NCBI GenBank assembly: GCA_030248215.1
Contig: JASANG010000765.1
Location: 57,175-121,174, forward strand
DNA: 64,000 nucleotides
Origin: Enoplolaimus lenunculus
Taxonomy: Eukaryota > Nematoda > Enoplea > Enoplida > Thoracostomopsidae
Reading direction: 5' to 3'
Shown here in pieces: positions 13,201-24,645 of this stretch. Within the stretch, counting starts at the first letter, position 1. Each line of letters opens with the position of its first letter. The notes beneath the pieces were generated by a model. It saw only the letters and a list, made by a program, of their open reading frames with translations. It made no database searches and was not told where the DNA came from. The translations under genes and the position numbers were made by a program.

Positions 13201-15979
13201 ACAATTGTGATTGCGTTTTTCGAATCCCATCTAAGATAAAATTAAAATGACACTGTAGTGGTCATGCTGACGCTGCAGGAGTTCCATTTTACCGGTTCCT
13301 GAATCAAACTTGGTTCAAAACTAAGTAAAATCAAACTTGAATCACAGGACTGTGTCAAATTTAACCGCTTGAAAAATAAATTTAATTTCACACTCTATGT
13401 GATTTCCGTACAAGTTTGATTGAAGAATATTTGACTTTATTTTAAAAATGCATCAGTTGAATTTATAGCTCAATGATACTTTCTCAGATAATGCAAAACC
13501 GTTAAATGTTTGCATGATTCCAGTCGCATAAAATGTCACAATCGCTGAACACTGAGCTGTCTTGTATCAAACAGTCACAGCAACTGCAGAAGAAACCTTG
13601 TAAGCGAAGCAAACTAGAAACCAAACGCAATTCTAGCATTAAATCATGCAATACAATGTTTTGGTTACAAAATTTCCAAGAGGGACACCCGATGCTAACT
13701 GCTGCGCATATTTGACATTTCAGATCGTTCGATCGCAAAGATTCGTTGTGTGCCTTTTTAAATCCGGCACGTTCATGCTCACAGCTGAATTTGGAAAGCA
13801 TTTGCAGTCGGATTCATACACCAGCGAACGCTATTCAGCCAATACAGTCTGGTTTAAGCCAACTCCAACGTAAAACTGCATGGTTTCGCGATGCACTAAA
13901 TTTCGATATGAAAAAGCAACTGTCCACCGCCGTTGTTCGCGGAACTCATTCAAAAAACAAAACGGCAACGACAAAATTTTCACGACTGCAAGCGGATCGC
14001 AGATCTTTGTCAGAGCGCATTCATCCAAAAATTATCATACTTCGAGGTGCAATTTTAGCAGTTGCAGTATTAGCATCACTTACGTGGACATACTTGCTAT
14101 ATTGTGCGTACCAGTATACTAAAAATGTTTTGACTTCAGATAAATTTGACAATAAATATGTAACAAACAGTTTGCGTGCTTATGACCGCTCCAGAATACC
14201 TGCTGTACTGCTGCCTATGCAGGTAAATTTTTAATTATACGGTATAATGTATTAATGAAGTGTATGTTTCTAACAAACAAATAAGGTCATCAAGTACTTT
14301 ACGTGTTAGGATAAAGATAAAAAAAAGGTTAGCGTAGGGTTAACGCGTGCCAAATTTCGAATTTAACACTCGTTATCTCTAACTTATCACATTTTCCATT
14401 TCTACGCGAATGAAAATTTCTTACTGTGAACCGCGCATATATCCTATAAAACAGCTGGAATGCGAAATACAATGGCTAGACGACCATATGCAAACTCGCT
14501 TGTTTTTGATATACAAAAGAATCAGAAATTTCGTTATTTTTACGTCCATAGTTCATTTTTATGAATCGCTTAAACAAGAAATCGAATTTTTGTTATTGGC
14601 GTGAACGAAACAAACCCCAATCTCGCTAAAAATGCAAAATTGTGTTATTACAGGAACATATCTCAGTTTTACACTTGCTTTCGTATCCGTTTTTTGACCA
14701 ATAGTCGTCATTTCGATTTCCAGTACATTTACAATCCTTTTTGCAGTGGGTTGTAGTTGCCATACGGAAACAACTTAAAATTTGTAAATATCATTATGAT
14801 AAAACAACAATAATCAAAACAATATGAGCACATTTTGAGGCTTTCTAACAAGACCAACCGGAAATTTATTTCCATATTTGAAAAAAAATTTGCGTATTTT
14901 AGGGTTACGAATTGCGCAAATATCGCGATATCGAAAAGCGTCTACTCAACTGCGGTGATGTATTTCGAAATTTGCTTGTTTGGTTTGTGTGTTTTGCGGC
15001 TGCGTTGCTATTTTACGCCGTAGATGATACAATTTACTGGATAATGATTGTTATTCATCGATACACCGATCGGTTAGATTTAGGCTTTCTCGGGCTTGAA
15101 CAGCTGTCTCAAACTAGCGTCGAAGGTGACGGCATGGTCGCAGAGTTTTTTCGACAATTTTTAGTCGGATTTCAACAAATTGCAAATCCAGAGCTTGACG
15201 ATATTATCAAAAATTGCATTCGAGATCCTGTTCGCCTTCGGGTGCTTTACATTTGTTTCGGATTGCTCGTATTTGTTGTTATGTTAATATTTTGTATTGT
15301 CAATGGTGAAGGTAGGTGTACAGGCTTGAAGAATGATATTTTGTTGCTAGTTTTTTTAAATATGGGTTTCAATTTGAAGTAATCAGCAGCATTGCGCACT
15401 TGATGAAAAGGCTTAAGACTCGATTAAAATGCAATACAATGGGCTGGAGAAGCATGCAAACTGTTTAAAAGGGGGCGTGAATTGATCTCGCGTATCTACA
15501 TTACACAAGCAACCTTTACGAAACTGGACTAAAATTTTATGGCAGAAGCCCGGTTGAGAATAATTTCGACTTATATTTGTCTTGAAAAGTACACACCATT
15601 TATTTGGATTGATCGTCGAAACAATTAAATTCCAGGTTACCGATTCCGCTATATAACTGTCGCATGGTTTTATCCAAAACGTCACAACGAACGCGCAATT
15701 GCGCTGTACAATCGAATTGCGAAAGATCGTGCGAAAGGCCCTGATTTTGTCAAACAAAAAGTGAACACCATTTTGCTTGAACGCCAACGGGCGCAAGATT
15801 TATCACCATTTTCAAAACTAACAGGACTCAAAATGTCAAACGCGAAGAGTGTTTCGTTGAAAAAATGTACGGTTTGTGGGAAAATTCGTGATCGAACTAC
15901 GTGTCAAACGTGTGGTGCAATCTATTGTTTGCAGTGTTGGAAAGCGCATGGAAATCGCTGCCCTGCGTGTGATTTTTAG
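9533..15979 (+). CDS. DC-STAMP-domain membrane protein with C-terminal RING-like finger (DCST1/SPE-42 type)
   Basis: Predicted exons are 9533-10246, 11195-11422, 11789-12126, 13724-14222, 14903-15311 and 15636-15979. All junction phases agree (0, 0, 2, 0, 1) and the CDS is 2532 nt, about 843 residues, close to the family's usual 700-800. The ATG at 9533 is chosen because the longer frame begins at a TTG. Exon 1 has a Ser/Thr-rich cytoplasmic start and three hydrophobic segments (WAMIILSLLLAVILG, IIATAISGSVVVIAGVAL, GLCFALIFAGPVVNVI). Exon 4 holds the DC-STAMP hallmark (DNKYVTNSLRAYD, VLLPMQ) and exon 5 two further membrane spans. The last exon has WFYPKRHNERAIALYNRI and a C4C4-like finger with cysteine pairs CTVC, CQTC, CLQC, CPAC. 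DCST1/2 and nematode SPE-42/SPE-49 are sperm membrane proteins needed for gamete fusion or activation. Which paralogue this is cannot be decided. Confidence 0.88.
10277..10425. mobile_element. 149-bp MITE with 14-bp TIRs in intron 1
   Basis: The ends are TATAGGGGCCTGTC and GACAGGCCCCTATA, a perfect 14-bp inverted repeat. The interior holds a short GTTTAGGCTTAGGTTTAGG run related to TTAGGC. It lies just inside intron 1 of the DC-STAMP gene. Confidence 0.75.
10739..10905 (-). mobile_element. TTAGGC-containing interspersed element, reverse copy
   Basis: It begins ACGTTTTTTCTATTGGACTG, continues through CTTAGGCTTAGGCTTA and ends GGAATATGCTTATACTTCTG. In reverse complement this matches the order seen at 11577, 43117 and 53604: CAG..GTATAAGCATATTCC, then CCTAAG hexamers, then TATTGCAGTCC..CAGAAAAACG. 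Confidence 0.65.
11195..11422 (+). CDS. DC-STAMP gene exon 2
   Basis: The acceptor is CATTTAAG before AIEEFMQ and the donor is GTATGT at 11423 after KEAYKR; both ends are phase 0. The exon encodes a soluble, helical segment with a conserved-looking WDELSAPVKD stretch. The AAG acceptor is weaker than usual, so the left edge is less certain. Confidence 0.7.
11577..11720 (+). mobile_element. TTAGGC-containing element ending in a splice-acceptor-like sequence
   Basis: CCTAAG hexamer array (11581-11636), then AGTCTAAAGCTTAAGCTTAC, TTTATTGCAG, TCCCGCAGAAAAACGTTTCA and TATATGAGCCGTCAC. The tail matches 43160-43243 and partly 38800-38870. It lies in intron 2, 70 bp before exon 3. Confidence 0.7.
11789..12126 (+). 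CDS. DC-STAMP gene exon 3
   Basis: The acceptor GAGAGCGCAG is followed in phase 0 by AWVTSRWIRQWL, which fits the family's conserved tryptophan region. The donor GTTAGT at 12127 leaves two bases that complete a Lys codon with exon 4. The exon contains several cysteines expected in the lumenal/extracellular part. Confidence 0.82.
12150..12600. mobile_element. MITE-like element with GATTCC microsatellite, in intron 3
   Basis: The left end has GCCGGCAGGGTTCCAAC and the right end has GTTGGAACTCTGGCAGCTGG, an imperfect inverted repeat. Both halves carry GATTCCGATTCCGATTCCGA runs, one close to each end. No coding potential. Confidence 0.6.
13724..14222 (+). CDS. DC-STAMP gene exon 4 (core domain)
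   Basis: The acceptor TTTGACATTTCAG ends at 13723 and the first base completes a Lys codon from exon 3. The sequence runs SFDRKDSL ..., a membrane span ILAVAVLASLTWTYLLYCAY, then DKFDNKYVTNSLRAYDRSRI and PAVLLPMQ before the donor GTAAAT. The YD-N-Y-IT and LP motifs are typical of the family. Confidence 0.88.
14903..15311 (+). CDS. DC-STAMP gene exon 5
   Basis: The acceptor GCGTATTTTAG precedes GYELRKYRDIEKRLL in phase 0. Two membrane spans follow (LLVWFVCFAAALLFYAV and YICFGLLVFVVMLIFCIV). The donor GTAGGT at 15312 leaves one base (g). Confidence 0.88.
15636..15979 (+). CDS. DC-STAMP gene last exon with RING-like finger
   Basis: The acceptor AAATTCCAG ends at 15635; the exon starts GT-TAC, completing a Gly codon. 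It encodes YITVAWFYPKRHNERAIALY and then a compact finger of eight cysteines in four CxxC pairs before TAG/stop at 15977-15979. SPE-42-type proteins carry the same C4C4 finger, facing the cytosol and needed for function. Confidence 0.9.
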
Positions 15980-16135
15980 CGGATTCTGATTATCGCCAAT
16001 ATTGGGCGCTTGTACTGTTGACGAACGTATCGTGTTTCCATTGAACTGCAATATAGAGTTAGCTTAAGTTTTAGAATAATTATATACTTTGGCTTAATGC
16101 TTGGCTTTAAGTTGCATGATTAAGTTTGTACACTT

Positions 16136-16337
16136 CAAAAAATGGCGAATCAAATTGACTCTTTCCGAAATAGGCTCTTCGAGACTACACAAACGGAGTC
16201 AAATTCGACTCCGTCAAAGTGAAACGCGCGAGTCAGTGACGCGATCTTGACTCTGGCGGATTCGAATTTGACTGAGTTTGGGTAGTGTCGTAGAGCCTAT
16301 TTCGGAGAGAGTCAATTTGACTCACCATTTATTGCAG
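16136..16337. mobile_element. MITE, GACTC family, copy 1
   Basis: The left arm is AAAAAATGGCGAATCAAATT then GACTCTTTCCGAAATAGGCT. The right arm is its inverse ending GACTCACCATTTATTGCAGT. A second inner inverted pair (GTCAAATTCGACTC / GATTCGAATTTGACT) makes the whole element foldable. A second copy lies at 59643-59850. Confidence 0.8.
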
Positions 16338-16678
16338 TGCGCTGAGGATTAGGCTTAGGCACAGGATTATGCTTATACTGCTCTTACGCCCCTTAAAGTA
16401 ATATTGGACATTATCTAAATAATTTTAGCGTAAAGATACAGGAAATTTGTTTATAAAGCACACTTCATCACTGACAAATAATTACTTTACAATTCTGAAT
16501 CTTTGTTTAGATGTTGCTAAATTTTAATCTATACATAACTATTTATTTCAAATTGTTTTACTAATCAAAGTGATTGCGCGATATACAACACTAACCGTCT
16601 TGAAACGTACACCCCCATCGATCTGCAAAGCAATTCAAAGTTATGCCAATATAGAGTCCTTAGCGAAAATTTTGCTAC

Positions 16679-16750
16679 AGATACGGTGGGCTTCGAACCC
16701 ACGACGCGGAGACTACCGGCCCGTTGCTCTAACCACAGAGCTACGCAGTC
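16679..16750 (-). tRNA. tRNA-like sequence, probably a tRNA pseudogene or SINE head
   Basis: Read on the minus strand, it has an A box (TAGCTCTGTGGTTAGAGC), a B box (GGTTCGAAGCC), a perfect 4-bp D stem and a perfect 5-bp T stem, and is 72 nt long. The acceptor stem pairs at only about four of seven positions, the anticodon stem is poor, and U33 is replaced by C. It is probably not a functional tRNA. Confidence 0.45.
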
Positions 16751-17965
16751 ATGACAAACCGATATTGTGCATAGTGGGGAAAATAGTCAAGTCATTGCGC
16801 TAAGAAATACTGTTATAGCAATAAACTAACGTTGGTTTGCTGTTGTGTTTTTTAGCCAACAAACATATTTTGAAACAGCAATTGTTGAAGCTTATGATAA
16901 TGAGTTTTGACACACAAAAGCAACATTTGTCCATAAGAATCTTTGTCCAATAACATCGGCGTACTTCATGTCCATTGACGAAACAGTTAATATACTTTTA
17001 GTTTGCATGCAAAAACCATAGAATACTTGTACGCGTGACAACAGTCATTGCTGGAAACAACAACGCATTGCATCCCTGAATTCCATTTTGCCTTCAAACC
17101 GCCCTTTGCTATTTAAGCAACATTTTGCCCATTTATTACCTTTTGTACGCTTACAATTGCTAAGTTTCACGCAAATATATGCCGAATACTGATTAACATG
17201 ACAAAACTGACAGTAATTTCAAATATTTGACGAGTTAAATCTGTGCGAGCGTGTAACGTTGGTGACCTGTTACACAAATCTGACATACAAACGCACAGTG
17301 TAAGCTGATATTGAGTGAGTAGTTTGAGTCGATGACAGCCAAGAAATTCGGCCGTTAGTGTTTTAGGTTTTGTCCAAAAATTTTCGAAACAGCCGCGTAT
17401 GACGAAATCGCGTTCAGCTGAAAATAAAAAAATTACTGCTGTATAATTTCAAATCGAAACAATTGTCAGGGTGGTCCAGTTAAAAATAGGCGTCTGGGAG
17501 AGTTACAGGGAGATTTAGAGTATGAGAACCATAGGCTTATGCTTAGACTTATTTTAAGTTGAGGTTTTGGAAGATTAGGTTTTGGCTTATAGGCTTGGTA
17601 AGCAGGCCCTTACAGCTAACATGTCAGGGTATTGAATAATTTTCGCAAGGGGCATGCAGGGATTTTGGGTGAGTTACAAGCGGGACTGAAACGTTGGCCA
17701 AAACTTTTATAGGGGTGCCAAATTTTTTTCTAAGCGCGTTCTGAGCTCACCCTGGAGCCAGATTTTGCTCCATCATTTCGATTGTGGTAATCTTCAAATC
17801 GATCATTTTACCAGTTATACCAAGGTAGATATACCTAAACCTAAACCTAAACTGATCGAGTCACAAAACTGACAAGCAGAAGGTTTGAAGCATCGTTTAG
17901 GCAACATACAATAGACATTAATACAACATTTTCCCAATAACAGTGTCAGCTCTGATATGACTCAC

Positions 17966-18175
17966 TATCAGGATACGTTCCTTTGACTTTAGCGCAACCG
18001 CGTGTTGAGCATGGGATGAGCTCGGTGCCTTTAAAATCGGGTCTCTCGCCGATTCCAGTTTCACGGCAAGTTGCAACCACAGTGTCAGGAAGAGCAAATT
18101 GAGTCGCAAGCTCAGCATCGATATCAGATCCGTTCTGACTAGACGGATGTGGAGTCATGCACGAGTAACAAGTAC
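17966..18175 (-). CDS. Exon with Ly6/uPAR-like cysteine pattern (partial gene, tentative)
   Basis: On the minus strand an acceptor (AACAAATTCAG) is followed by 70 open codons and a donor (GTGAGT). The peptide begins TCYSCMTPHPSSQNG, with further cysteines at ATCRETG, LIPCSTRGCAKV and then KGTYPD. A CxxC start with a later CxxxxCxK pattern is typical of small GPI-anchored Ly6/QVR-type proteins. Coding looks better than chance: balanced codon use and good splice sites at both ends. Signal-peptide and C-terminal exons were not found, so the family call is tentative. Confidence 0.45.
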
Positions 18176-18502
18176 CTGAATTTGTTAATAAAAGAGTCAG
18201 ATGTAAACAGAATCAAATGTGCGGACATCGCTATACTGTCATAAAAACGGCCTGACTGGAAAGCTGTAGCATTCCTATTTGGATCTACCTTTGGTTATAG
18301 TCATGATAATAAGTTTAAGCTTAGGCTAGTCTTGGCTTTAATAGCGTTTTGCACAATGAAACCTACTAGGCTTAAGAATATGTTTATATATTGTTACGCC
18401 CAAACAAGTAACATTGGTCCCATAAATGTTATTTTTTACACAGCATTTTGCAACCTCCTGAACCCCACAAGTGTTAGTTGTTGCTAGAATATAAAGCGAG
18501 AA

Positions 18503-18870
18503 ATAATTATATGGCTAACGCAAAATCAAGGTTGTGGTTTAAAAATAATTATGGCTAACGCAAAATCAAGGATGTGGTTTAAAAATAATTATGGCTAACG
18601 CAAAATCAAGGATGTGGTTTAAAAATAATTATGGCTAACGCAAAATCAAGGATGTGGTTTAAAAATAATTATGGCTAACGCAAAATCAAGGATGTGGTTT
18701 AAAAATAATTATGGCTAACGCAAAATCAAGGATGTGGTTTAAAAATAATTATGGCTAACGCAAAATCAAGGATGTGGTTTAAAAATAATTATGGCTAACG
18801 CAAAATCAAGGATGTGGTTTAAAAATAATTATGGCTAACGCAAAATCAAGGATGTGGTTTAAAAATAATT
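18503..18870 (+). repeat. 40-bp tandem repeat, nine copies
   Basis: The unit is AAAAATAATTATGGCTAACG followed by CAAAATCAAGGATGTGGTTT. Copies 2-9 are identical; the first has TTGTGG in place of ATGTGG. The near-complete identity implies recent expansion or homogenisation. Confidence 0.95.
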
Positions 18871-19823
18871 GTACAAATTTGGTGAAAAGTCAATGCCTGT
18901 TGTGTATGTGTCAGGTTGTTCAGATGCAAGATGGGCGAGCGGGATGTGTATCTTTCGCCCAAAGTGACAGGATGAAAATTTTTGTAGTGCAAATGGTTCA
19001 TCCCAAGGTGATTGATAGTGTATATACGTATGCATGCATGTATGTATCGCTAACAACAATAACCACAAAGTGAAGAAGGTGCACTAATTAAAGTGGATGT
19101 TGCATAAATTTCTAGCTTATGATATCTTGGTTGTTGCTAGAACGCAGAGGTTTTTTTGTTCGTTTTGCCGTATTTTCAAAATTCACCATAAATGCCATTT
19201 ATAGCTTACGTTGGTGTTTGTTGAATTTTTATATGACAATGATTGAAAATGTAGCAAACATTTTGATATATCTAGAATATGAAGTCGATTGTGCGATTTT
19301 TTTGATGCAAATCTGTTTATTACTATTTCAACCGGAATGTCCATGTTGGGATGAATATACATCAAAACCATAGCCGGTAAACGTTCATCAGTCTTCGCCT
19401 GCGGCTTTGAAAATGGTAAGAGCACATAGAAAATTAGTTGTGATAAGTTTCGGGGCGAAGCCCCAAAACAACTGTGACATCCTGAGGTATCGGAAGAAAA
19501 ATTTGCACTGTTTGATTTTAACCCTGAAAAAATTTACGCTCGGCAGCCGATGGTCGATGCATACCCCCCACCTCCATGGTCCGCCCTTGAGAGTCCGTAA
19601 GCTGGTAGAGTCCCTAAACCCTAACTAGATTCCGTAAATGTCAATTATTCCTAATTGAAGCGCATTAATGACTAGCGGACCAAATAATCTTGAGTACAAA
19701 ATTTTAAAGTGCACTTATGTTTTGAAAGCTACATTCCAAAATATAACCTTGAGTTATCGCTCAAGCTATTGATGCAAGGTGTAAACATGTTTCTGATCGT
19801 TTTTTGAAAATTTTCAGTAAAAA

Positions 19824-20117
19824 CTAATCCCCATTCACACACGTGCAAGTTGTTGCAGTGAGAGAACTCAAATTTGCAACTTGCACAAAATACTTGCAGC
19901 AGCAAGTATTTCCAAAGGAACGTTCCGATTGACCAATCAAACTGCAGGTGCAAGAAATTCAAGCGACTTAGGTAGGAATCAAATAAAGTAGCACGAATTC
20001 CAGTGAATAATTTGCCACTGCAAGAACTTCAAAGCTGCTCTGTGATCAAACTTGCGCGTGCAAGTTTCACGTGAACGGTTTTGCTGCAAAAACTTGCACA
20101 TGTGTAATTGGGCTTAA
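19824..20117. mobile_element. MITE-like element, CACGTGCAAG family, copy 2
   Basis: The left end has CCCCATTCACACACGTGCAA and GTTGTTGCAG; the right end has GCTGCAAAAACTTGCACATG and TGTAATTGGGCTTAA, its imperfect inverse. Shorter than the 4046 copy. Confidence 0.65.
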
Positions 20118-21799
20118 AACATACCATCAGAATGTGTCTTCGAAATCATGCATATTTCAAACAAAGCGACAATTACAAACGATTGAAGGATGTCCATTGC
20201 GTTGCAATTATCGCGGATCGAGAGGTATCATTAAACTTTATATTATTTGTGAGTTTATATTCCCTAAGTTATATTCACAAGGCATAAAGCAAATAGCACT
20301 GGTAGTTAAGATAACCGTATACATAGTAAAAGGAGCTTCAATGCGTTTATTTTATTTATTAAACCGAGGTTACATGCATGTTACTTAACACTGAAATTAT
20401 TCAAAGTGAGTGGCATACAGATGTCATTGGTTTTAGGGCCGACTCTATCCGCGTGATGCATTTTGGAACATTTCAATCCAAGAATTTGTATTTACCATCA
20501 CCACTCGACTATGAGAGCTAATTTGGTAATAGGCGTAAGTGCCAGTATACAGATTGAGATTCATTTTGTATAATAACGAGATTTCGATTTAGACAATGTG
20601 AAATCTGCTAGTGTTCCAGTGCTGATTGAAGTTTAAAGTTGATTTAGCTTTTGTAAATCTAAATAAAGCATCTGCCGGCATTCAAAAGCTTTTAAAACTT
20701 TAACCGGTCACCTAAAGTTCAAATGGAATAATATTAAACGTTATTTACTATAGACAATGTGTTTGATCGTATTTGATGATTAGAGCGAACTTGAATCTGA
20801 ATTTAAAGCCACGTGTGCCTAAACTCAATTTCCTGAAACACTTTCTTTAGGTAGCTTCCGTCAAATATAAGATGTGTCAGCGGTATTGGTGTGGGTAACG
20901 TAATCTCGAGGCGTATGCAGAGCTGCCCAAAAGGCATAAAATAGGTCGACCCAGGCGGTTGGGGGGCTCATTCCTGTTACGCTGGCTGTGTTGGGCTGTA
21001 AGTTTTGCGACGTGAATTGAGAGTAAATTTACAAAATTTAGTTTATAATTATTTAAATTTAATTGAAGTCCTATTTGAAAATTATAAAGTTTGTTTCATT
21101 GTTCCAACACGAATTTATATTCACCACTTCGTTACAAAAATTAATCATTGTTTTACGAAGCTCATTTTTGATAGCGCAGCGCAGGGGGATTCAAAATTTT
21201 GTATTAAGAGTTAGTCTCGGCACTGAAAAATGTGGTTAGCTTTGTATTGTTTCGCTTGCGGTTCTTCACTTCTACATATAGCGCGTGAACCCAGTCAATA
21301 AAGGCTGTTATTTCGTTAAATCTATTATAAAAATGTCAAAAATAAAACGCTATTTTAAAACTGGTATTGAACAGATATGGTAAAATCGCCGATATCGATA
21401 CCAATATTTGGATACCATAACCTATACGATGCCGATATTGAAACATTACTTGTACACCACACGGCAAAACTTTGAAATAGAAAATAATGATTTGTCGTGA
21501 CTAAACGCAAATATTACCTTCTCTCGTGCCTCAAATCAGAGCCTTTTAAGGACGTCTACATGCCAGCATTTTAACCCAGTGTCATTTTGGTTTGTTCAAC
21601 TATCAAAGTTATCGCTTGGATGAACCAATTGTAACCAATCGCAATTTGCTGAAGCTTTTCTATAATGCCAGCGCTAATTTCAGTCAAGGCTTGGTGCTCG
21701 ACAAAACAAATTCGACTAAAAATGTCTCGAAGAAACAAAAGGTGATGAACAAGTTAATGAACCAATGGGTACAGCAGGTTTTCGAGGCTGTGAGCAATA

Positions 21800-22090
21800 G
21801 CGGATGCATAGGGGAGGAGGCGCGGGGGTGGCGTACGCTCTCTATCAGAAATATTTTTGTGAATGGTGAGGTCACTCTGCCTTACTATTTTTCCTTTCAT
21901 AAAATGTTGTAAAAATACAATTTTTCCATTAGAATTTTTGTGATAAATTGATAAGGTCCCTACCTTACAATTTTTCCACCTCACAAAATTATTTGGTCAT
22001 AAAATGATAAGGTTTCTACAAAACGATTTTTGCATTTCATAACATTTGTAATCCCGCCCCCCGGTCAATCAGTCCTAGATCCGCCACTGG
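21800..22090 (-). mobile_element. Repeat with GGCGGATC-type terminus
   Basis: The right end TCCTAGATCCGCCACTGG matches, inverted, the start of the element at 36021 (GAGGCGGATCC). Both have a G-rich segment at one end and repeated TTTTATCACAAAA / GATAAGGT words inside. The left edge is uncertain. Confidence 0.45.
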
Positions 22091-22785
22091 CTTTGACTCT
22101 GCATCGAGATGCAAATGTTCGTTCAGAATGTTTCTTAGAACATTTGTTGTTTCCATAAAAATACCTATCCAAAAGACGGTATTAGTTTGTAGGTGCTTAT
22201 TTATTAGACGGCATCAGGTCTTCACGCTATAGTCCCAACTCGCAACGCTCCCATGATGAGTACTGAGTATTTTCAGAGACATTTCGTATTTGTACATTCA
22301 ACTAAATTCGTCTAAGAACACAGTAGTGAAAATGTATTGATAATCTCTAAAAAATACCGATGTCGAGGCAGGATACCGATACTATGATTTACCCAATAAT
22401 GTTAGCGATGCCGATAAATACGTTCAACGTTATATTAATCAGCATCTTGCACGACATTTAATGCAATGGGAGTGTATCTAAACGCTATTAAGTAGATGTT
22501 TTAGTGGTTAGCAGAAGTCTATTTTTTCATTAAACATTAATACTGACACGATTCATAAGTCTGTGCAAAAAATAGCAACTTCCTATACCTATACATAATA
22601 TACGGTGGTATCTTGTGTTTAGAAATTTGCCAAACTTAAACCTGCAGTAAAACACTAGAACACTTAGAATACTACTTTTTCGAAAGCCAGCGCTGCGAAT
22701 GCTATGTTTGCCCAACGCGGTTCTCAAGTTATCAAATTGCGTAAAGTTTTCTCAAAACATATTACTCTAATCAAACGGGCATGCA

Positions 22786-23020
22786 CTCAAAATAATATTT
22801 CTGATATTTAAGAAAAAATTTCTTACATTTAAGAAATATAATTAGCAAGGTGCACTTGAAAAGTATTTCTGTTATAACAGAAAACTTTCAAAAAAGTTTT
22901 GAAATATAGTCTGAAAATAAACGTTTTCCAGTTATTTTTAGAAAAATTGTCTTAAATATCAGAAAAAACTTTACAGATTTGACACAGAAAATACTTTTCT
23001 GAAAAAATTCAGAAATACTT
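22786..23020 (-). mobile_element. Interspersed element, inverted copy of 6595-6812
   Basis: ATTTCTGATATTTAAG, then AAATATAATTAGCAAGGTGC, then TTTCTGTTATAACAGAAA, then CTGAAAATAAACGTTTTCCA. This is the reverse order and strand of the 6595 element with modest divergence. Confidence 0.65.
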
Positions 23021-24645
23021 TTTTGTGTGTGGCGCGGTCTACCAAATGTGTGAAACCCAATATATATTCCAATGAACTATCCAATTTTACACGGTGTTGT
23101 TCACTTCGAAAGATAATTATATTGTGCCAAAAACTTTTTTTGATATTTTTGTCAAATAGAAGTTGGCCGATATGCGCACGCTTGACAATATAAGCAGACT
23201 AAAGTGGTTTAGTGTTGTGTACTATATATATTTTCTATATATATTTATCAGGGTGCAACCGGTTACCAAAAACTTACGGAGCCGGAGTCGGAGCCGGACA
23301 ACGAATTCAAATTTAATACTAGATTGCATTCAGATATCACAGAACGTAGTGTCAGCCAGTCTCGGAGTTTGGCAAGTCTCGGTTTCTTGAGTCTCGGTGG
23401 TTTGGAACCGACTCTAGAAATAATTATATATGCAGCCCAGCCCTTTATTGCTCACTTTTCTGTGTGAGTGAGCCCCTTGGTACCTTTCTGGCTACGCGTC
23501 CGATGCAGCGGCAATACAATTTTTGTAATCGGTACCAAGGTTAACAGGGCACAAAACATTCTAAAATTTTGTTGTATCGCCAAAAATTGTCCGAATTTAG
23601 GCTGCCAGTCGCATAACAGAAAATAACCGTTCGAGTTTTCGGGTCTACTCAAGCATCTTATAGCCTGCATGCCTTTTCATTAAGAACACATCTGTGATTG
23701 CACCGGCACTGAAGGCATGCTGGCGGGAAAAGCTTTTTTGAATAGGCATTTTTATATATATCTAGCGATATATACAATAGTCGCAAAATCAAAACAATCG
23801 AGAATTACACAACAGGTGTAGGAGGTGTACGGTTTTAGGTATTAACCTGGTAAATGTAATATGGTAAGCACACGTCCTTGCATACGTCCGGAAGCTCAAT
23901 AAATCACATCTGCTAATGATGTCTTAATCAGGATGAAATATGGTTCTAAATATTTATTATAGCAAGGTTAAAGATACTCTTTTGTAACATTCGTTTTATT
24001 CACCAATAAAAAGTCTTAAAAATTGTTTCAAAAATACATTTCTTCCAGATAATGGGGCAAAAATCTGCAAAAAAACTACAAACAAACGTTTTTTTTTATT
24101 GTAAAACGTTTTTACTCTTTCCAATGCAATTGCATAAAGAACTCTTCATAAGTCTTCATTGCAATATACAAATTGTAAGTTCAATTCGAAAATGGAACTG
24201 GGCTAATGTTTAAGAGCGCAGTCAGGATTTTAGACCGGCGGGACGCATCCTCTAAAGTCTTTCAAAAGAGGTTTCTTTTATTACCAACTGAAAAATTGCC
24301 TATAGCTATTAGACAAAACTTCTTAGCTAAGGATATTAATACACAGTAGTGCAGGGTAAACATTTTAGTTCTATCAAAATTAACAAATTAAAAAAGTGCG
24401 AAGCCTAAACCTAAGCCTAAACATACATAAATCTAATCCTAAGACTAAACCTTGGAACTTTTATCAAGTCAACCAATTTCCCTGTGTCCCAGAGGGCAGC
24501 CTTTTCATTAATCGCTCAATTACCGACGGATTGCAATTTTACGAGTTTAATCGATGAACCTTAATTTATTGAAAAAGAAAATATTTAATTCAACGTAATT
24601 ATTACTACCTATAATTTTGTTTCCCATCCGGCTCCGGCAAATTTG

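Larger units (their letters stand above)
15980..17965. other. Intergenic stretch with repeats and a tRNA-like sequence
   Basis: No protein-coding exon was recognised. It holds a TIR element (16136), a tRNA-like sequence (16679) and short TTAGGC-like runs near 16345-16370 and 17520-17610. Confidence 0.55.

Noticed and set aside
16679-16750. Functional tRNA gene
   Set aside because: A and B boxes are good, but the acceptor and anticodon stems are poorly paired and U33 is missing. Kept only as tRNA-like.
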